NCBI GenBank assembly: GCA_016711805.1
Contig: JADJSH010000012.1
Location: 1 to 64,000, forward strand
Direction of reading: 5' to 3'
Origin: Bacteroidota bacterium
GTDB taxonomy: Bacteria; Bacteroidota; Bacteroidia; B-17B0; Aurantibacillaceae
Length of the DNA stretch: 64,000 nt
Shown: positions 8,637-17,387 of the stretch, in pieces
Layout: each line of letters opens with the position of its first letter
How positions within the stretch are numbered: the first letter of the stretch is position 1
Notes under the pieces: generated by a model
Told to the model about the DNA's origin: nothing
The model's input: only the letters and a program-made list of their open reading frames with translations
Database searches by the model: none
Made by a program: the position numbers and the translations under genes

Positions 8637-9665
8637 TTACACAAACACAATTTCTTTTTCTTGCTTGCCAGTAATTGTCCCAACTTTAGCGAAAAATTGT
8701 TGGTGCGAATTTAATACCTCGTCCATTTCTTTTTCATAAGAAGCATCAACACTAAATAATAAACCGCCGGAGGTTTGAGGATCGCAATAAAAAATAAAAT
8801 CTAAATCCATCATGCCCATAATATGTTTAGATTGTGCATTGTAGTTGCGCGTCGTATTATCTGGAAAAACAAATTGTTTAGCGTATTCTTTAGCGGCTTC
8901 GACAATGGGAAGTTTGCTTTTATTTATTGTTGCTGATAAATTAGTATCGGCTAACATTTCTAATAAATGTCCTGCAAAACCAAATCCAGTCACATCTGTT
9001 ATGGCATTTACAAATGATAATGAACCAAGTTTTTCTCCAATCGAATTTAGTGTGGTGGTTTGTTCTAATAGTAATTGATAATGAGCTTCGTTTAGTAATC
9101 CTCTTTTTAAAGCGGTACTCAATACACCAATGCCCAAAGGTTTTGTTATATAAAGAATATCATTTTCTTTAACGGCATTATTTATTTTGACATGTTCTTT
9201 TTTTATTAAGCCTGTTACGGCTAAACCAAATAAGGGTTCTTGTGTATCTACACTATGCCCTCCTGCTAAAGGAATTCCAGCTTTGGTGCAAATTTCTTGC
9301 GCACCTTTTATGACTTGTTGTGCTACTTCGGTTGGAATTTTATCTACTGGCCAACCTAAAATTGCTACAGCCATTAAAGGTTTTCCGCCCATGGCGTATA
9401 TATCGCTAATGGCATTGCATGCCGAAATTTTTCCGAAATCAAAGGCATCATCAACAATGGGAGTAAAAAAATCCGTTGTGCTAATAATGCAATTACCATC
9501 TTCTAATTCGTAAACAGCAGCATCGTCTTTGGTTTCATTACCAACCAATAAATTTTTAAAAACAACATCTTGTTTACAGCCTTTTAAAATTTCTTCTAAT
9601 ACGGCTGGTGCAATTTTGCAGCCACAGCCCGATGCTTTACTAAATTGTGTAAGTTTTACTGACAT
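8637..9665 (-). CDS. selD: Selenide, water dikinase (selenophosphate synthase)
   Basis: A 342-residue SelD, which makes selenophosphate from selenide and ATP. The N-terminal catalytic motif reads SGCGCK, with cysteine (residue 14) in the position that is selenocysteine in some organisms, so no recoding is needed. Other motifs are DDAAVYEL, the ATP-binding TTDFFTPIVDD, the AIR-synthase-like AISDIYAMGG, and AGGHSVDTQEP. It is followed at once in the transcript order by nothing else; mnmH lies just upstream with a 5-base gap, so the two are an operon for selenium-modified tRNA. No selA or selB is present in the window. Confidence 0.95.
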   Translation of the reverse strand: MSVKLTQFSKASGCGCKIAPAVLEEILKGCKQDVVFKNLLVGNETKDDAAVYELEDGNCIISTTDFFTPIVDDAFDFGKISACNAISDIYAMGGKPLMAVAILGWPVDKIPTEVAQQVIKGAQEICTKAGIPLAGGHSVDTQEPLFGLAVTGLIKKEHVKINNAVKENDILYITKPLGIGVLSTALKRGLLNEAHYQLLLEQTTTLNSIGEKLGSLSFVNAITDVTGFGFAGHLLEMLADTNLSATINKSKLPIVEAAKEYAKQFVFPDNTTRNYNAQSKHIMGMMDLDFIFYCDPQTSGGLLFSVDASYEKEMDEVLNSHQQFFAKVGTITGKQEKEIVFV

Positions 9666-9670
9666 GTTTT

Positions 9671-10699
9671 TTAGTTCAATGTATCTATAACTTGTTTTAC
9701 TTTTAAGGCATTTATTCCAGCATCAATCGAATCAGAGTTTATATTTATAATCGGTTGTTTTTTATTTTTATAATTAAATTCATAAGCTCTATCATAATAT
9801 AACAACGACAAACGAGCTACATCGGATAAATTTCTATCATCCAAATATTGTAAACATAATTTTGTATTTAAGGTTCCCAATTGTTGTGCTATTTTAATGA
9901 CACATGATTTTAAAGCTTCTATGTTTACTGTAGTATAATCTGCCACTAATTTTTGCACACGCAATTCAAAGGGAATTTCCAATTTTATAATAGTTGCTTG
10001 TTTCATATGTTGCCATAAACCAATAGGTATTTTGTTAAATCCAATGGTTTGAGATTCGTCTTCTAATATAACATATTGTGAATGGTCGAGTTCAGAAAAT
10101 TGATCATACAACTGATGTTCAAATACTTGTTGAGGATTTTGTTTTTGTTCGTTAATGGAACCAAAAGCAGAACCTTTATGATGAGCGATATTTTCTAAAT
10201 CAACAATTTGTACATTTTGTTCCTTGAGTTTTTTTAGAATGTCTGTTTTTCCGCTACCAGTTTTTCCGCCCAATAAAATTATTTTTCTGTCTTGCTCAAA
10301 ATAATCTAATACATAATTTCTGAAAGCTTTATAACCACCTTTCATAATTACGGCATCTAAACCTGAAGTATTCATGAGCCAAGCAAAACTATTACTACGC
10401 ATGCCGCCTCTAAAGCAATACACAAACACTTTTTTGTTTTTTGACAATGCTTTTACTTGATTTACAAAAGAAGTCATTTTGGGAGACACAATTTCCAATC
10501 CTCTATTAACGGCCGTGTCTTTTCCTTGTTGTTTATATAAAGTGCCAATTTCGGCTCGTTCGCTATCTTCAAATAAGGGAATATTAATAGCATTTGGTAA
10601 ATGACCTTTAAAAAACTCAACAGGCGCTCTCACATCTATAATGAGTTCATTTTTACTTCTACTCAAAAAGTCATTTACTTTTATAGCATCAACAGTCAT
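9671..10699 (-). CDS. mnmH: tRNA 2-selenouridine synthase
   Basis: MnmH (SelU/YbbB) replaces sulfur by selenium at the wobble uridine of some tRNAs, using selenophosphate from SelD. The N-terminal rhodanese domain has the active-site loop VYCFRGGMRSNSFAWLM, and the C-terminal P-loop domain has LLGGKTGSGKTD. The frame can be opened further to 10780, but the ATG at 10699 (MTVDAIKV) begins at the conserved domain edge and gives the usual length of about 342 residues, so I chose it. A short inverted pair (ACTACAGT at 10709, ACTGTAGT at 10770) lies upstream. It is divergent from the basic secreted protein gene. Confidence 0.93.
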   Translation of the reverse strand: MTVDAIKVNDFLSRSKNELIIDVRAPVEFFKGHLPNAINIPLFEDSERAEIGTLYKQQGKDTAVNRGLEIVSPKMTSFVNQVKALSKNKKVFVYCFRGGMRSNSFAWLMNTSGLDAVIMKGGYKAFRNYVLDYFEQDRKIILLGGKTGSGKTDILKKLKEQNVQIVDLENIAHHKGSAFGSINEQKQNPQQVFEHQLYDQFSELDHSQYVILEDESQTIGFNKIPIGLWQHMKQATIIKLEIPFELRVQKLVADYTTVNIEALKSCVIKIAQQLGTLNTKLCLQYLDDRNLSDVARLSLLYYDRAYEFNYKNKKQPIININSDSIDAGINALKVKQVIDTLN

Positions 10700-10879
10700 T
10701 ATAGCGAAACTACAGTTATTTATTGGAAATGAACATGATTTAATAGAAAGATTTGAATTTTGTAGTTTTACTGTAGTCAACAGTTTTCACTATCAAATTG
10801 TTAAAATCTTATGGCTTTATTCGACAAATAAACCCAAATGCGTTGGATTTTGTGAATTTTTTTGTATAATATTGTATAA

Positions 10880-11290
10880 ATGAAACTAACCAAACTTTTT
10901 ACCCTAGTAATTCTGCTTTTATCTATAGGAGTTACAACACCTATGATGGCTCAGGTAAGAGGTGGACGTAAGAAAGAACACCGTAATCAACGCGGCGGCG
11001 GCGGTAAGTTGTTTGGTGGAAAAAGCAGAGGTAATGCTAATTCTTTTGCCAAAGGCGGCCACAAAAAGAACTTTTTAGCTAGAATTTTTAAAGGAAATAA
11101 AAGCAATGGTCCATGGGTATATCACAAAACAAACCCTGGTAAAAAACAAAAGAAAGAGCAGCATAAATTATTTACTCGTAACCGTACTAAAGGTAAACGT
11201 TTTACAGATGGTATCATCGCTCAACAAAATAGAGAACGTAGTATGAGACGTGTAAGAGGAAACTCTAGTTTTAGTAAACGAAAACACTAA
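10880..11290 (+). CDS. Very basic secreted protein of unknown function
   Basis: This 136-residue product has a clear signal peptide (MKLTKLFTLVILLLSIG, with cleavage probably after MMAQ). The mature part is almost all Lys, Arg, Gly, Asn, Ser and His (for example GGRKKEHRNQRGGGGKL and KKQKKEQHK) with hardly any acidic residues, so its isoelectric point must be very high. No domain is recognised. Such composition could suit binding to nucleic acid, exopolysaccharide or lipopolysaccharide outside the inner membrane, but that is inference. It is a stand-alone unit: divergent from mnmH, and a terminator follows. Confidence 0.7.
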   Translation: MKLTKLFTLVILLLSIGVTTPMMAQVRGGRKKEHRNQRGGGGKLFGGKSRGNANSFAKGGHKKNFLARIFKGNKSNGPWVYHKTNPGKKQKKEQHKLFTRNRTKGKRFTDGIIAQQNRERSMRRVRGNSSFSKRKH

Positions 11291-11314
11291 AATAGTTTTT
11301 AAAACTTTTTAATC

Positions 11315-11345
11315 AATCCCATCTAATCAGGTGGGATTTTTTATT
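11315..11345 (+). terminator. Rho-independent terminator after the basic secreted protein gene
   Basis: The stem TCCCATC/GGTGGGA (one G-U pair) has a six-base loop and is followed by a T-rich run (TTTTTTATTTTT). It ends the 10880-11290 unit just before purD. Confidence 0.75.
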
Positions 11346-11366
11346 TTTACGCATTAATTAAAATCT

Positions 11367-12653
11367 ATGAACGTATTAATTTTAGGATCAGGAGGAAGAG
11401 AGCATGCTTTTGCATGGAAACTAGCTCAAAGTAAGCAATTAGAAAACTTATATATTGCCCCAGGAAATGCTGGAACTGCTCAATGTGGCACTAATGTTAA
11501 TATATCAGCAACTGATTTTGATGCTATTAAAAATTTAGTGTGGGAAAAGAGTATTGATATGGTATTGGTTGGCCCTGAAGATCCATTAGTAAAAGGAGTG
11601 CATGATTATTTTTTAGCAGATGAAGTACTAAAAGAAATTCCTGTGATTGGTCCTAAAAAAGATGGCGCGCAATTAGAAGGCAGTAAAGATTTTAGTAAGC
11701 AATTTATGTTTAAACATGGTGTGCCAACCGCTAAATATAAAAGCTTTACCAAAGATAATATTACAGAAGGTGCTTCCTTTATTGATAGTTTAACACCGCC
11801 ATATGTTTTAAAAGCAGATGGCTTAGCTGCAGGAAAAGGTGTATTGATTATTGACGATGCGGTAGAAGCTAAAGCAGAATTACAAAATATGATTTTGAAT
11901 GCTAAGTTTGGTAATGCAGGAAATACGGTTGTGATTGAAGAATTTTTAAAAGGCATTGAACTATCTGTATTTGTGTTGACGGATGGAAAATCCTATAAAA
12001 TATTACCAGCTGCTAAAGATTACAAACGCATTGGAGTAGGCGATACTGGCCTAAATACAGGTGGAATGGGAGCAGTGAGCCCAGTGCCATTTGCGGATGA
12101 AGCTTTTATTAAAAAGGTTGAAGAAAAAATTGTAAAGCCAACCATTAATGGTTTAGTAAAAGATGGCATTGATTACCGTGGTTTTATTTTTATTGGATTA
12201 ATGAATTGTGATGGCGAACCAAGCGTGATTGAATACAATTGCCGCATGGGCGATCCAGAAACAGAAGTAGTAATACCACGTATTGAATCGGATTTATTAG
12301 ATTTATTACAAGGAGTGGCGACACAAACCTTACACGAAAAACAATTTAGTGTAACCACAGATATTGCCACAACCGTTGTATTAGTGAGCGGTGGTTACCC
12401 TGAAGATTATGAAAAAAATAAAGTAGTAACAGGTTTAAACAAGGTTACGAATAGCCAAGTGTTTCACTCAGGTACAACTTTTAAAAATGATGAGGTGGTA
12501 ACTAATGGCGGACGAGTTTTTGCTATTACCTCTTTCGGAAAAACCATTGAAGACGCTATTGCTAAAAGTTTTATAGCTGCCGAAACTCTTAACTATGATG
12601 GTAAATATTACCGTAGTGATATTGGAAAAGATTTGATGAACTGGGGGAAGTGA
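11367..12653 (+). CDS. purD: Phosphoribosylamine--glycine ligase
   Basis: An intact 428-residue GARS, the second step of purine synthesis. The N-terminal motif LILGSGGREHAFAWKLAQS is characteristic. The ATP-grasp segments follow: PPYVLKADGLAAGKGV, TGGMGAVSPVPF and EYNCRMGDPETEVV. It is transcribed alone; the convergent T9SS cargo gene begins its stop codon only 4 bases beyond, so any termination signal must lie inside the neighbouring gene. Nothing unusual is seen. Confidence 0.97.
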   Translation: MNVLILGSGGREHAFAWKLAQSKQLENLYIAPGNAGTAQCGTNVNISATDFDAIKNLVWEKSIDMVLVGPEDPLVKGVHDYFLADEVLKEIPVIGPKKDGAQLEGSKDFSKQFMFKHGVPTAKYKSFTKDNITEGASFIDSLTPPYVLKADGLAAGKGVLIIDDAVEAKAELQNMILNAKFGNAGNTVVIEEFLKGIELSVFVLTDGKSYKILPAAKDYKRIGVGDTGLNTGGMGAVSPVPFADEAFIKKVEEKIVKPTINGLVKDGIDYRGFIFIGLMNCDGEPSVIEYNCRMGDPETEVVIPRIESDLLDLLQGVATQTLHEKQFSVTTDIATTVVLVSGGYPEDYEKNKVVTGLNKVTNSQVFHSGTTFKNDEVVTNGGRVFAITSFGKTIEDAIAKSFIAAETLNYDGKYYRSDIGKDLMNWGK

Positions 12654-12657
12654 TTAA

Positions 12658-13614
12658 TTAATGATTAATAGTTATTTTATTTACGGAAATTATTTTATCA
12701 TCAGAATAGAAGTAGACGTAATAAAATCCATTATTTAATGATGATAAATCTAAACGAATGTTATTTTCGATTTTAGTTTCTTTTATGACTCGCCCCATAA
12801 TATTATAAACGGCTACACGGCCAATTTTAAAATCGTTCAAATTGATATTTATTTCACCATTTGAAGGGTTTGGATATATTTTTAAAAAATTAATATTTCT
12901 CTCTGGTTCTTCCGTGTAAGTCCATGTTCCAGCATATATAGAATCTGTAGAAAGGCAAATATCATCAATATAGTAATACGCACTTTTGTCTACATCATTA
13001 TTTAGATTGATTAATTGTGTGTTAATATTATTATAGAAGTTACCTATTGTTATGTAATTATATGAAGAATCTGGAATAAAAGAGCCAGTAAGTTTTGTCC
13101 AATTTACTGAATCACTAACTATAGTGTTAAAGTTTATATCAGCATTATTATTATGGATGTTAAATCCCGAATTTCCTACTGAAAATCTTACACCAATGTT
13201 GTTTGACGATGAGTTTAGGGTAATATCCGGTTGAGAAGCTACACACACTTTTATAGAAAAATAATACTTTGTACCAATATTTAAAGGATTTAATAAATAT
13301 GTTCCAATGTATTCGCGATAGTCGTATAATGAACTTGGTGAATCAAAAGTATAAGTTATTAATCCAGCATACGATTGGCCACTTGCTGCATTTTGATAAC
13401 CAGCAAAATTATAGGGTGCCGAAAAAATATCTGTGGCACAAGGATTATAATAATCTGGCGTATAGGCGTTGTTATTCCAAAATTTTGCTGCTGTTATCTC
13501 GCCAACATTTGTAGGACAATGTAAAGTGTCTTCAAAACTGGGGTTTTGTATTAAATTTACTTGACAGGTAATTTTTGTGTAAATCAAAATAAATAAGATA
13601 AGAGCTTTTTTCAT
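12658..13614 (-). CDS. Secreted protein with T9SS type A sorting domain
   Basis: From ATG 13614 (MKKALILFILIYTK, signal peptide) the product has about 318 residues. The frame is open seven codons further, but those residues would spoil the signal peptide. The N-terminal part starts with NLIQNPSFEDT, typical of Bacteroidota proteins with galactose-binding-like folds. The last 75 residues are a Por secretion tail: FLKIYPNPSNGEININL, then VYNIMGRVIKE, LDLSSLNNGFYYVYF. It should be exported by Sec, passed through the T9SS and cleaved or anchored by a PorU-type sortase (one is encoded at 29-34 kb). The substrate is unknown. Confidence 0.8.
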   Translation of the reverse strand: MKKALILFILIYTKITCQVNLIQNPSFEDTLHCPTNVGEITAAKFWNNNAYTPDYYNPCATDIFSAPYNFAGYQNAASGQSYAGLITYTFDSPSSLYDYREYIGTYLLNPLNIGTKYYFSIKVCVASQPDITLNSSSNNIGVRFSVGNSGFNIHNNNADINFNTIVSDSVNWTKLTGSFIPDSSYNYITIGNFYNNINTQLINLNNDVDKSAYYYIDDICLSTDSIYAGTWTYTEEPERNINFLKIYPNPSNGEININLNDFKIGRVAVYNIMGRVIKETKIENNIRLDLSSLNNGFYYVYFYSDDKIISVNKITINH

Positions 13615-13827
13615 AATACATAATCTACTAATCAAATATAGTAAATTATACAGAAATTACCTTGCATAAACAGCCAATCGTTTTTCTATATAAACGAACT
13701 TAATTACTCCTTATCTTTCTTTTTTTCTTAAAATAACCTCTTAGTAATACATTGTTATACCTTGTGCATCCATGTGCCTGCATACACAGTAAAATGTTTA
13801 CCGGTTCGACAAGCTAAGGATAATTTG

Positions 13828-15510
13828 TCAACGGAGTATAACTAACTTTTTATTTATTACGCGGTCTACCGTTTTAATTGTCAAATTGTAAATGCCTTCA
13901 ATTAAGGTTGTCACATCAATATTTGATTTGTCACTTACGCTTTTGCTAAATACATGTCTGCCGTTTACATCATACATGTCTACGACTAATTTGTCAGTTG
14001 TATTTGCCACAATGAAGAACTGGTCGCTTGTTGGATTTGGATAAATAATAAAACTATTTTTAATATCATTTTCTTTAATTGTAGTTGTTGATTGGTTCAA
14101 TTTGTTTACATAAATATCGTTTGAACCAACTGAAGTTAAATGAAGTGCACTTGCACTTGGGTCGAAATCTACGGTCCCATTATACCAACCAGCTGTATAA
14201 ACATTATTTATTCCATCAACTGAAATTGAATATCCAACATCACGTGCGGTGTCTCCCATACTTATTGCCCATGAAAAATTACCGAGCGAATTTAGTTTTG
14301 AAATGAAAATATCGTCTCCGCCATTTGATGTTAGATTAATTATTCCTATGTTCGGGTCAAAATCTGCAGTCCCTGCTATGGTGCCGGTGGTATAAACATT
14401 AGAAACTCCATCTACAGCAATAGAGAATCCAAAATCTGCAGAAACTCCACCCATATTTTTTGCCCAAATAAAATTTCCAGATGAATCTAGTTTTGAAACA
14501 AATATATCGTAGCTCCCGTTTGAAACCAGATTAGCTATTCCACCATTAGGGTCGAAATCCGTGGCGCCATAAAAAGAGCCGGTTGTATAAATATTGCCCG
14601 ATGCATCAACGACAATGGAGCGACTATTTTCCGGTGAAGCTCCTCCCATGCTTTTTGCCCAAACAAAATTTCCGTTTGAGTTTAATTTTGAAATAAATAT
14701 GTCATTCGCACCAACTGAAGTTAAATTAGCTATACTTATACTTGGGTCAAAATCTGCTGTCCCATAAAAATCGCCCGTAGTATAAATGTTTCCTAATGCG
14801 TCTACCGTGATTGAATATGCAACATCAGTTTGACTTCCACCCATGCGTTTTGCAAAAACATAATTTCCGGCGGAATCTAATTTGGAAATGAAGATGTCAT
14901 CTGCTCCGACAGAATTTAGATTAACTGTTGTCGCACTTGGATCAAAATCGGCGGTTCCCAAAAAAGTCCCGGTTGTATAAACGTTGCATGATGCATCTAT
15001 TGTTAAAGCTAGTGCATTATCCGTTAATGTTCCCCCCATTTTTTTTGCCCATAAATAGTTTCCATAAGTATCTAATTTTAAAACAAAAATATCATAACTA
15101 CCCGCAGAAGTTAAATTTATTACATTTGAGTTAGGGTCAAAATCAGCTGTTCCAGAAAATACACCAGTTGAATATACATTGCCACTAATATCAACAGCAA
15201 TGGAGAATCCGTTATCCCATGAAGGACCGCCCATACTTTTTACCCATATTAAGTTTCCTGAAGCATCGAATTTCGAAACGAAAATATCATAGCTTCCTAA
15301 GGCAGTCAAGTTATTTACATTAATACCAGGGTCAAAATCAACCGTTCCCTCATAATAGCCAGTAGTATAAATATACCCACCGGCATCTACAACAACTGAT
15401 TGTCCCAAATCGCTCGAAGGCCCACCCATGGTTACTGCCCATTGTAATGAAGGAGTTTGAGCCTTTAAATTTATCGTAATGAAAGAGACTATTAAGATTA
15501 ATATTTTCAT
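13828..15510 (-). CDS. Secreted seven-repeat beta-propeller (SBBP-like) protein with T9SS tail
   Basis: After the signal peptide (MKILILIVSFITINLKAQ) come seven tandem repeats of 65 residues (195 bp). Each reads approximately WAkxMGG, SIxVDxxGNvYTTG, GTaDFDP, NLTSxGsxDIFvSKLdxxGN. Seven units suggest one closed seven-bladed propeller. A short linker leads to a T9SS type A tail (FIIYPNPTSDQFFIV, VDMYDVNGRHVF, IEGIYNLTI). It is a surface or secreted protein, perhaps adhesive, of unknown ligand. The repeats are visible in the DNA but diverged, so copy number is probably not unstable. Confidence 0.85.
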   Translation of the reverse strand: MKILILIVSFITINLKAQTPSLQWAVTMGGPSSDLGQSVVVDAGGYIYTTGYYEGTVDFDPGINVNNLTALGSYDIFVSKFDASGNLIWVKSMGGPSWDNGFSIAVDISGNVYSTGVFSGTADFDPNSNVINLTSAGSYDIFVLKLDTYGNYLWAKKMGGTLTDNALALTIDASCNVYTTGTFLGTADFDPSATTVNLNSVGADDIFISKLDSAGNYVFAKRMGGSQTDVAYSITVDALGNIYTTGDFYGTADFDPSISIANLTSVGANDIFISKLNSNGNFVWAKSMGGASPENSRSIVVDASGNIYTTGSFYGATDFDPNGGIANLVSNGSYDIFVSKLDSSGNFIWAKNMGGVSADFGFSIAVDGVSNVYTTGTIAGTADFDPNIGIINLTSNGGDDIFISKLNSLGNFSWAISMGDTARDVGYSISVDGINNVYTAGWYNGTVDFDPSASALHLTSVGSNDIYVNKLNQSTTTIKENDIKNSFIIYPNPTSDQFFIVANTTDKLVVDMYDVNGRHVFSKSVSDKSNIDVTTLIEGIYNLTIKTVDRVINKKLVILR

Positions 15511-15608
15511 TTGTGAATTTTGCTTGTCTAATATAGTTATTTTGTCATAGTATGAATGTTAAAAAGGTGGATATTTTTGTCAAATCATTATTTGACCGTT
15601 GGGCGCAT

Positions 15609-15789
15609 TAGGTATAACGGTTTCAAGCTAAATTCCCGTTTGGATTTTGAAACTTTGTCTACCGAAATGTTAGTTTAAAGATAAATGTTTAATAGACTTT
15701 TGCAAAGCAAAAATTAATTAATTGTCTACCGCTTTTTGCAAAAGCCGAAGCCGAATGCCCAAATGGGATTAAGTTGTGTTAGCGGTAGT
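15609..15789. repeat. Large imperfect palindrome, attC-like, between two T9SS cargo genes
   Basis: Outer motifs are GTATAAC (15612-15618) and GTTAGCG (15778-15784). Inner arms CAAGCTAAATTCCCGTTTGG (15624-15643) and CCAAATGGGATTAAGTTG (15759-15776) pair with two unpaired bases on one side. GTCTACCG occurs twice inside (15657 and 15724). The GTTAGCGGTA word recurs inverted at 17206-17215, at the other end of the adjacent gene. The layout resembles an integron attC site, although it is long (about 170 bp) and its outer boxes fit the consensus poorly. No integrase is in the window. Confidence 0.45.
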
Positions 15790-15790
15790 T

Positions 15791-17200
15791 TTAATTTACG
15801 ACAAATCTTTTTACAAAAGCATAATTATTATTGTCAATAAACTTGATAATATAAATTCCTTTACTTAATTCTAAGTTAATTGTAATATTAAAAATTAGTT
15901 CACTTTCAGATTCTAATACTATCTCATTTTGTAAATTATAAACAATGTATTTTGTTATACCATTATTGGATATTAAATTTAACTCACCGTTTGTTGGATT
16001 AGGGAATAATTTAATACCATTGAATAATTCATATTGATTTGTATTCAATATACTGCAATTAATGTGGCTAAATGTCGGGCTAGGCAAAATAAATCGCACT
16101 TTCTTTCCATTTAAATATAATGCATTTGTTTGATAATTGCATCCAATGCCGATTATATTAGGATTATTAATTACATCTAGGGAATCATAACTAGGGCTTG
16201 ATACATATATTTTATTGTCAGGTCCTAATTTCATATCAGCGTGAGGATAATTTGAAAATTGTTTAATAATAGTTTTATTAGTAAAGATATTTGGTTGTTT
16301 TACCTTGTACTGATATAATAAAGGTGAATTTAAAACTGTTGATTGAGATGCTGCATATAATAAACTGTCATTTGGCGAAAAGCACGCCCCATCATTTAGA
16401 CCTTCAACATCTAATTGAATTAGCGTGTTTATAGAGCCAAGATTTTTATCAAAATTTGCAAGGTAACGACGGTGGAAAAAAGTTGAAGCACCTAAGGTGC
16501 TGGCCTTGAAAGTTAATTGATCTCCTTTATTATTAAACACTAGTTTAAAATATGCTAATGTTGAATCTAATCCAACATTCGATATAACTGGGGGCGAAAT
16601 TCCTATAGAACTCACTTGAAATGAATAAAAAATTGTCGAATCAAATTTTGCAGTTACTACCCAAAAGTCAGTTCCATTAGTATGTTTTGTTCCAGTTAAC
16701 CACTCATTTGTTCCCGACAATAAATGCACAGCTTTCGTTGAAGTGATACCTCCTAATCCTCCATTTAAACTCATATCAATTATTGAATAGTATAGGCCAG
16801 TCCCTGGACAGGTTGGTTTGCCATCTTGACCAAATAAATAATATTTGTTTGTATCGCAAGGAAATGGAATAAATATAACAGATTGTTCAGCAGAATAGTG
16901 GCCTCCGAGACCATTTCCATTAAACATTATGTTATGTGTTTTATCCCAAATTGTCATTCCATTTGAATAGAAAAGTAAATTACCATTTTTATCACATTGT
17001 GTTGCTGAGCCTTCTGTCAACCCCATAGCACTATTTGACAATGGAATTGGACTACCACTATTAAAGTCTAAACCAGCCCCAGGTGTTGTGGTGTTGGAAA
17101 GGGTACCGCCAAAGTACCAAATCCTATCTTCCTTTTGAGATTTCAAGTAAGTAGAATAGAATATTATAAGTATTAAAAAATATGTCTTCATAGTATTCAT
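15791..17200 (-). CDS. Secreted protein with T9SS type A sorting domain, WD40/propeller-like
   Basis: A 469-residue product with a signal peptide (MKTYFLILIIFYSTYLKSQ) and a mature start EDRIWYFGG, common in a Bacteroidota family annotated as T9SS proteins with a propeller-like body (GLTEGSATQCDKNGNLLFYSNG, DGACFSPNDSLLYAAS, MKLGPDNKIYVSSPS). The last 75 residues are a Por tail (IKLFPNPTNGELNLI, LELSKGIYIIKF). GTTAGCGGTA-type boxes flank it on both sides in inverted orientation, the downstream one as part of an attC-like palindrome, so the gene may have arrived as a cassette. Substrate unknown. Confidence 0.8.
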   Translation of the reverse strand: MNTMKTYFLILIIFYSTYLKSQKEDRIWYFGGTLSNTTTPGAGLDFNSGSPIPLSNSAMGLTEGSATQCDKNGNLLFYSNGMTIWDKTHNIMFNGNGLGGHYSAEQSVIFIPFPCDTNKYYLFGQDGKPTCPGTGLYYSIIDMSLNGGLGGITSTKAVHLLSGTNEWLTGTKHTNGTDFWVVTAKFDSTIFYSFQVSSIGISPPVISNVGLDSTLAYFKLVFNNKGDQLTFKASTLGASTFFHRRYLANFDKNLGSINTLIQLDVEGLNDGACFSPNDSLLYAASQSTVLNSPLLYQYKVKQPNIFTNKTIIKQFSNYPHADMKLGPDNKIYVSSPSYDSLDVINNPNIIGIGCNYQTNALYLNGKKVRFILPSPTFSHINCSILNTNQYELFNGIKLFPNPTNGELNLISNNGITKYIVYNLQNEIVLESESELIFNITINLELSKGIYIIKFIDNNNYAFVKRFVVN

Positions 17201-17203
17201 AAA

Positions 17204-17219
17204 ATTACCGCTAACTACC
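17204..17219. repeat. Inverted copy of the GTTAGCGGTA box upstream of the cargo gene
   Basis: ATTACCGCTAACTACC is the reverse complement of a word nearly identical to that at 15776-15789, so the gene at 15791-17200 has the same box just outside its start and its stop. Confidence 0.5.
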
Positions 17220-17237
17220 TTATAAGCTTAACTTTTA

Positions 17238-17272
17238 TAAGCATATCTTGTTGTTTTTGCAAGATATGCTTA
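17238..17272. terminator. Perfect 13-bp hairpin downstream of the DUF3592-like gene
   Basis: TAAGCATATCTTG (17238-17250) pairs perfectly with CAAGATATGCTTA (17260-17272) across a 9-base loop. It lies about 120 bases past the stop of the leftward gene 17388-17909. There is no good T run after it on either strand, so it may be a processing or termination hairpin, or part of a mobile repeat. Confidence 0.5.
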
Positions 17273-17387
17273 GGGTTTATAATTTTACTAGTTTATCAAA
17301 TATAATAAATTAAAAAGAAAGAGTTTTCCATTAGTTAGTCAATTGATAAAAATGCAGTAGTTTCTTTAATGAAATTGCAATAACCAA

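Noticed and set aside
8637..9665. Selenocysteine-containing SelD
   Set aside because: The catalytic position is an ordinary cysteine codon and there is no in-frame TGA.
13748..13848. Second attC-like site between the two cargo genes (GTTATAC near 13752 and GTATAAC near 13835)
   Set aside because: The GTATAAC box lies within the coding end (KKLVILR) of the propeller gene, and no complementary arms were found between the boxes; the CGGTTCGACAAGC word there is a generic intergenic motif.
13828..15510. CRISPR-like regular repeats (195-bp period)
   Set aside because: The repeats are protein-coding, in frame throughout, diverged, and form a propeller; there are no short identical repeats with spacers and no cas genes.
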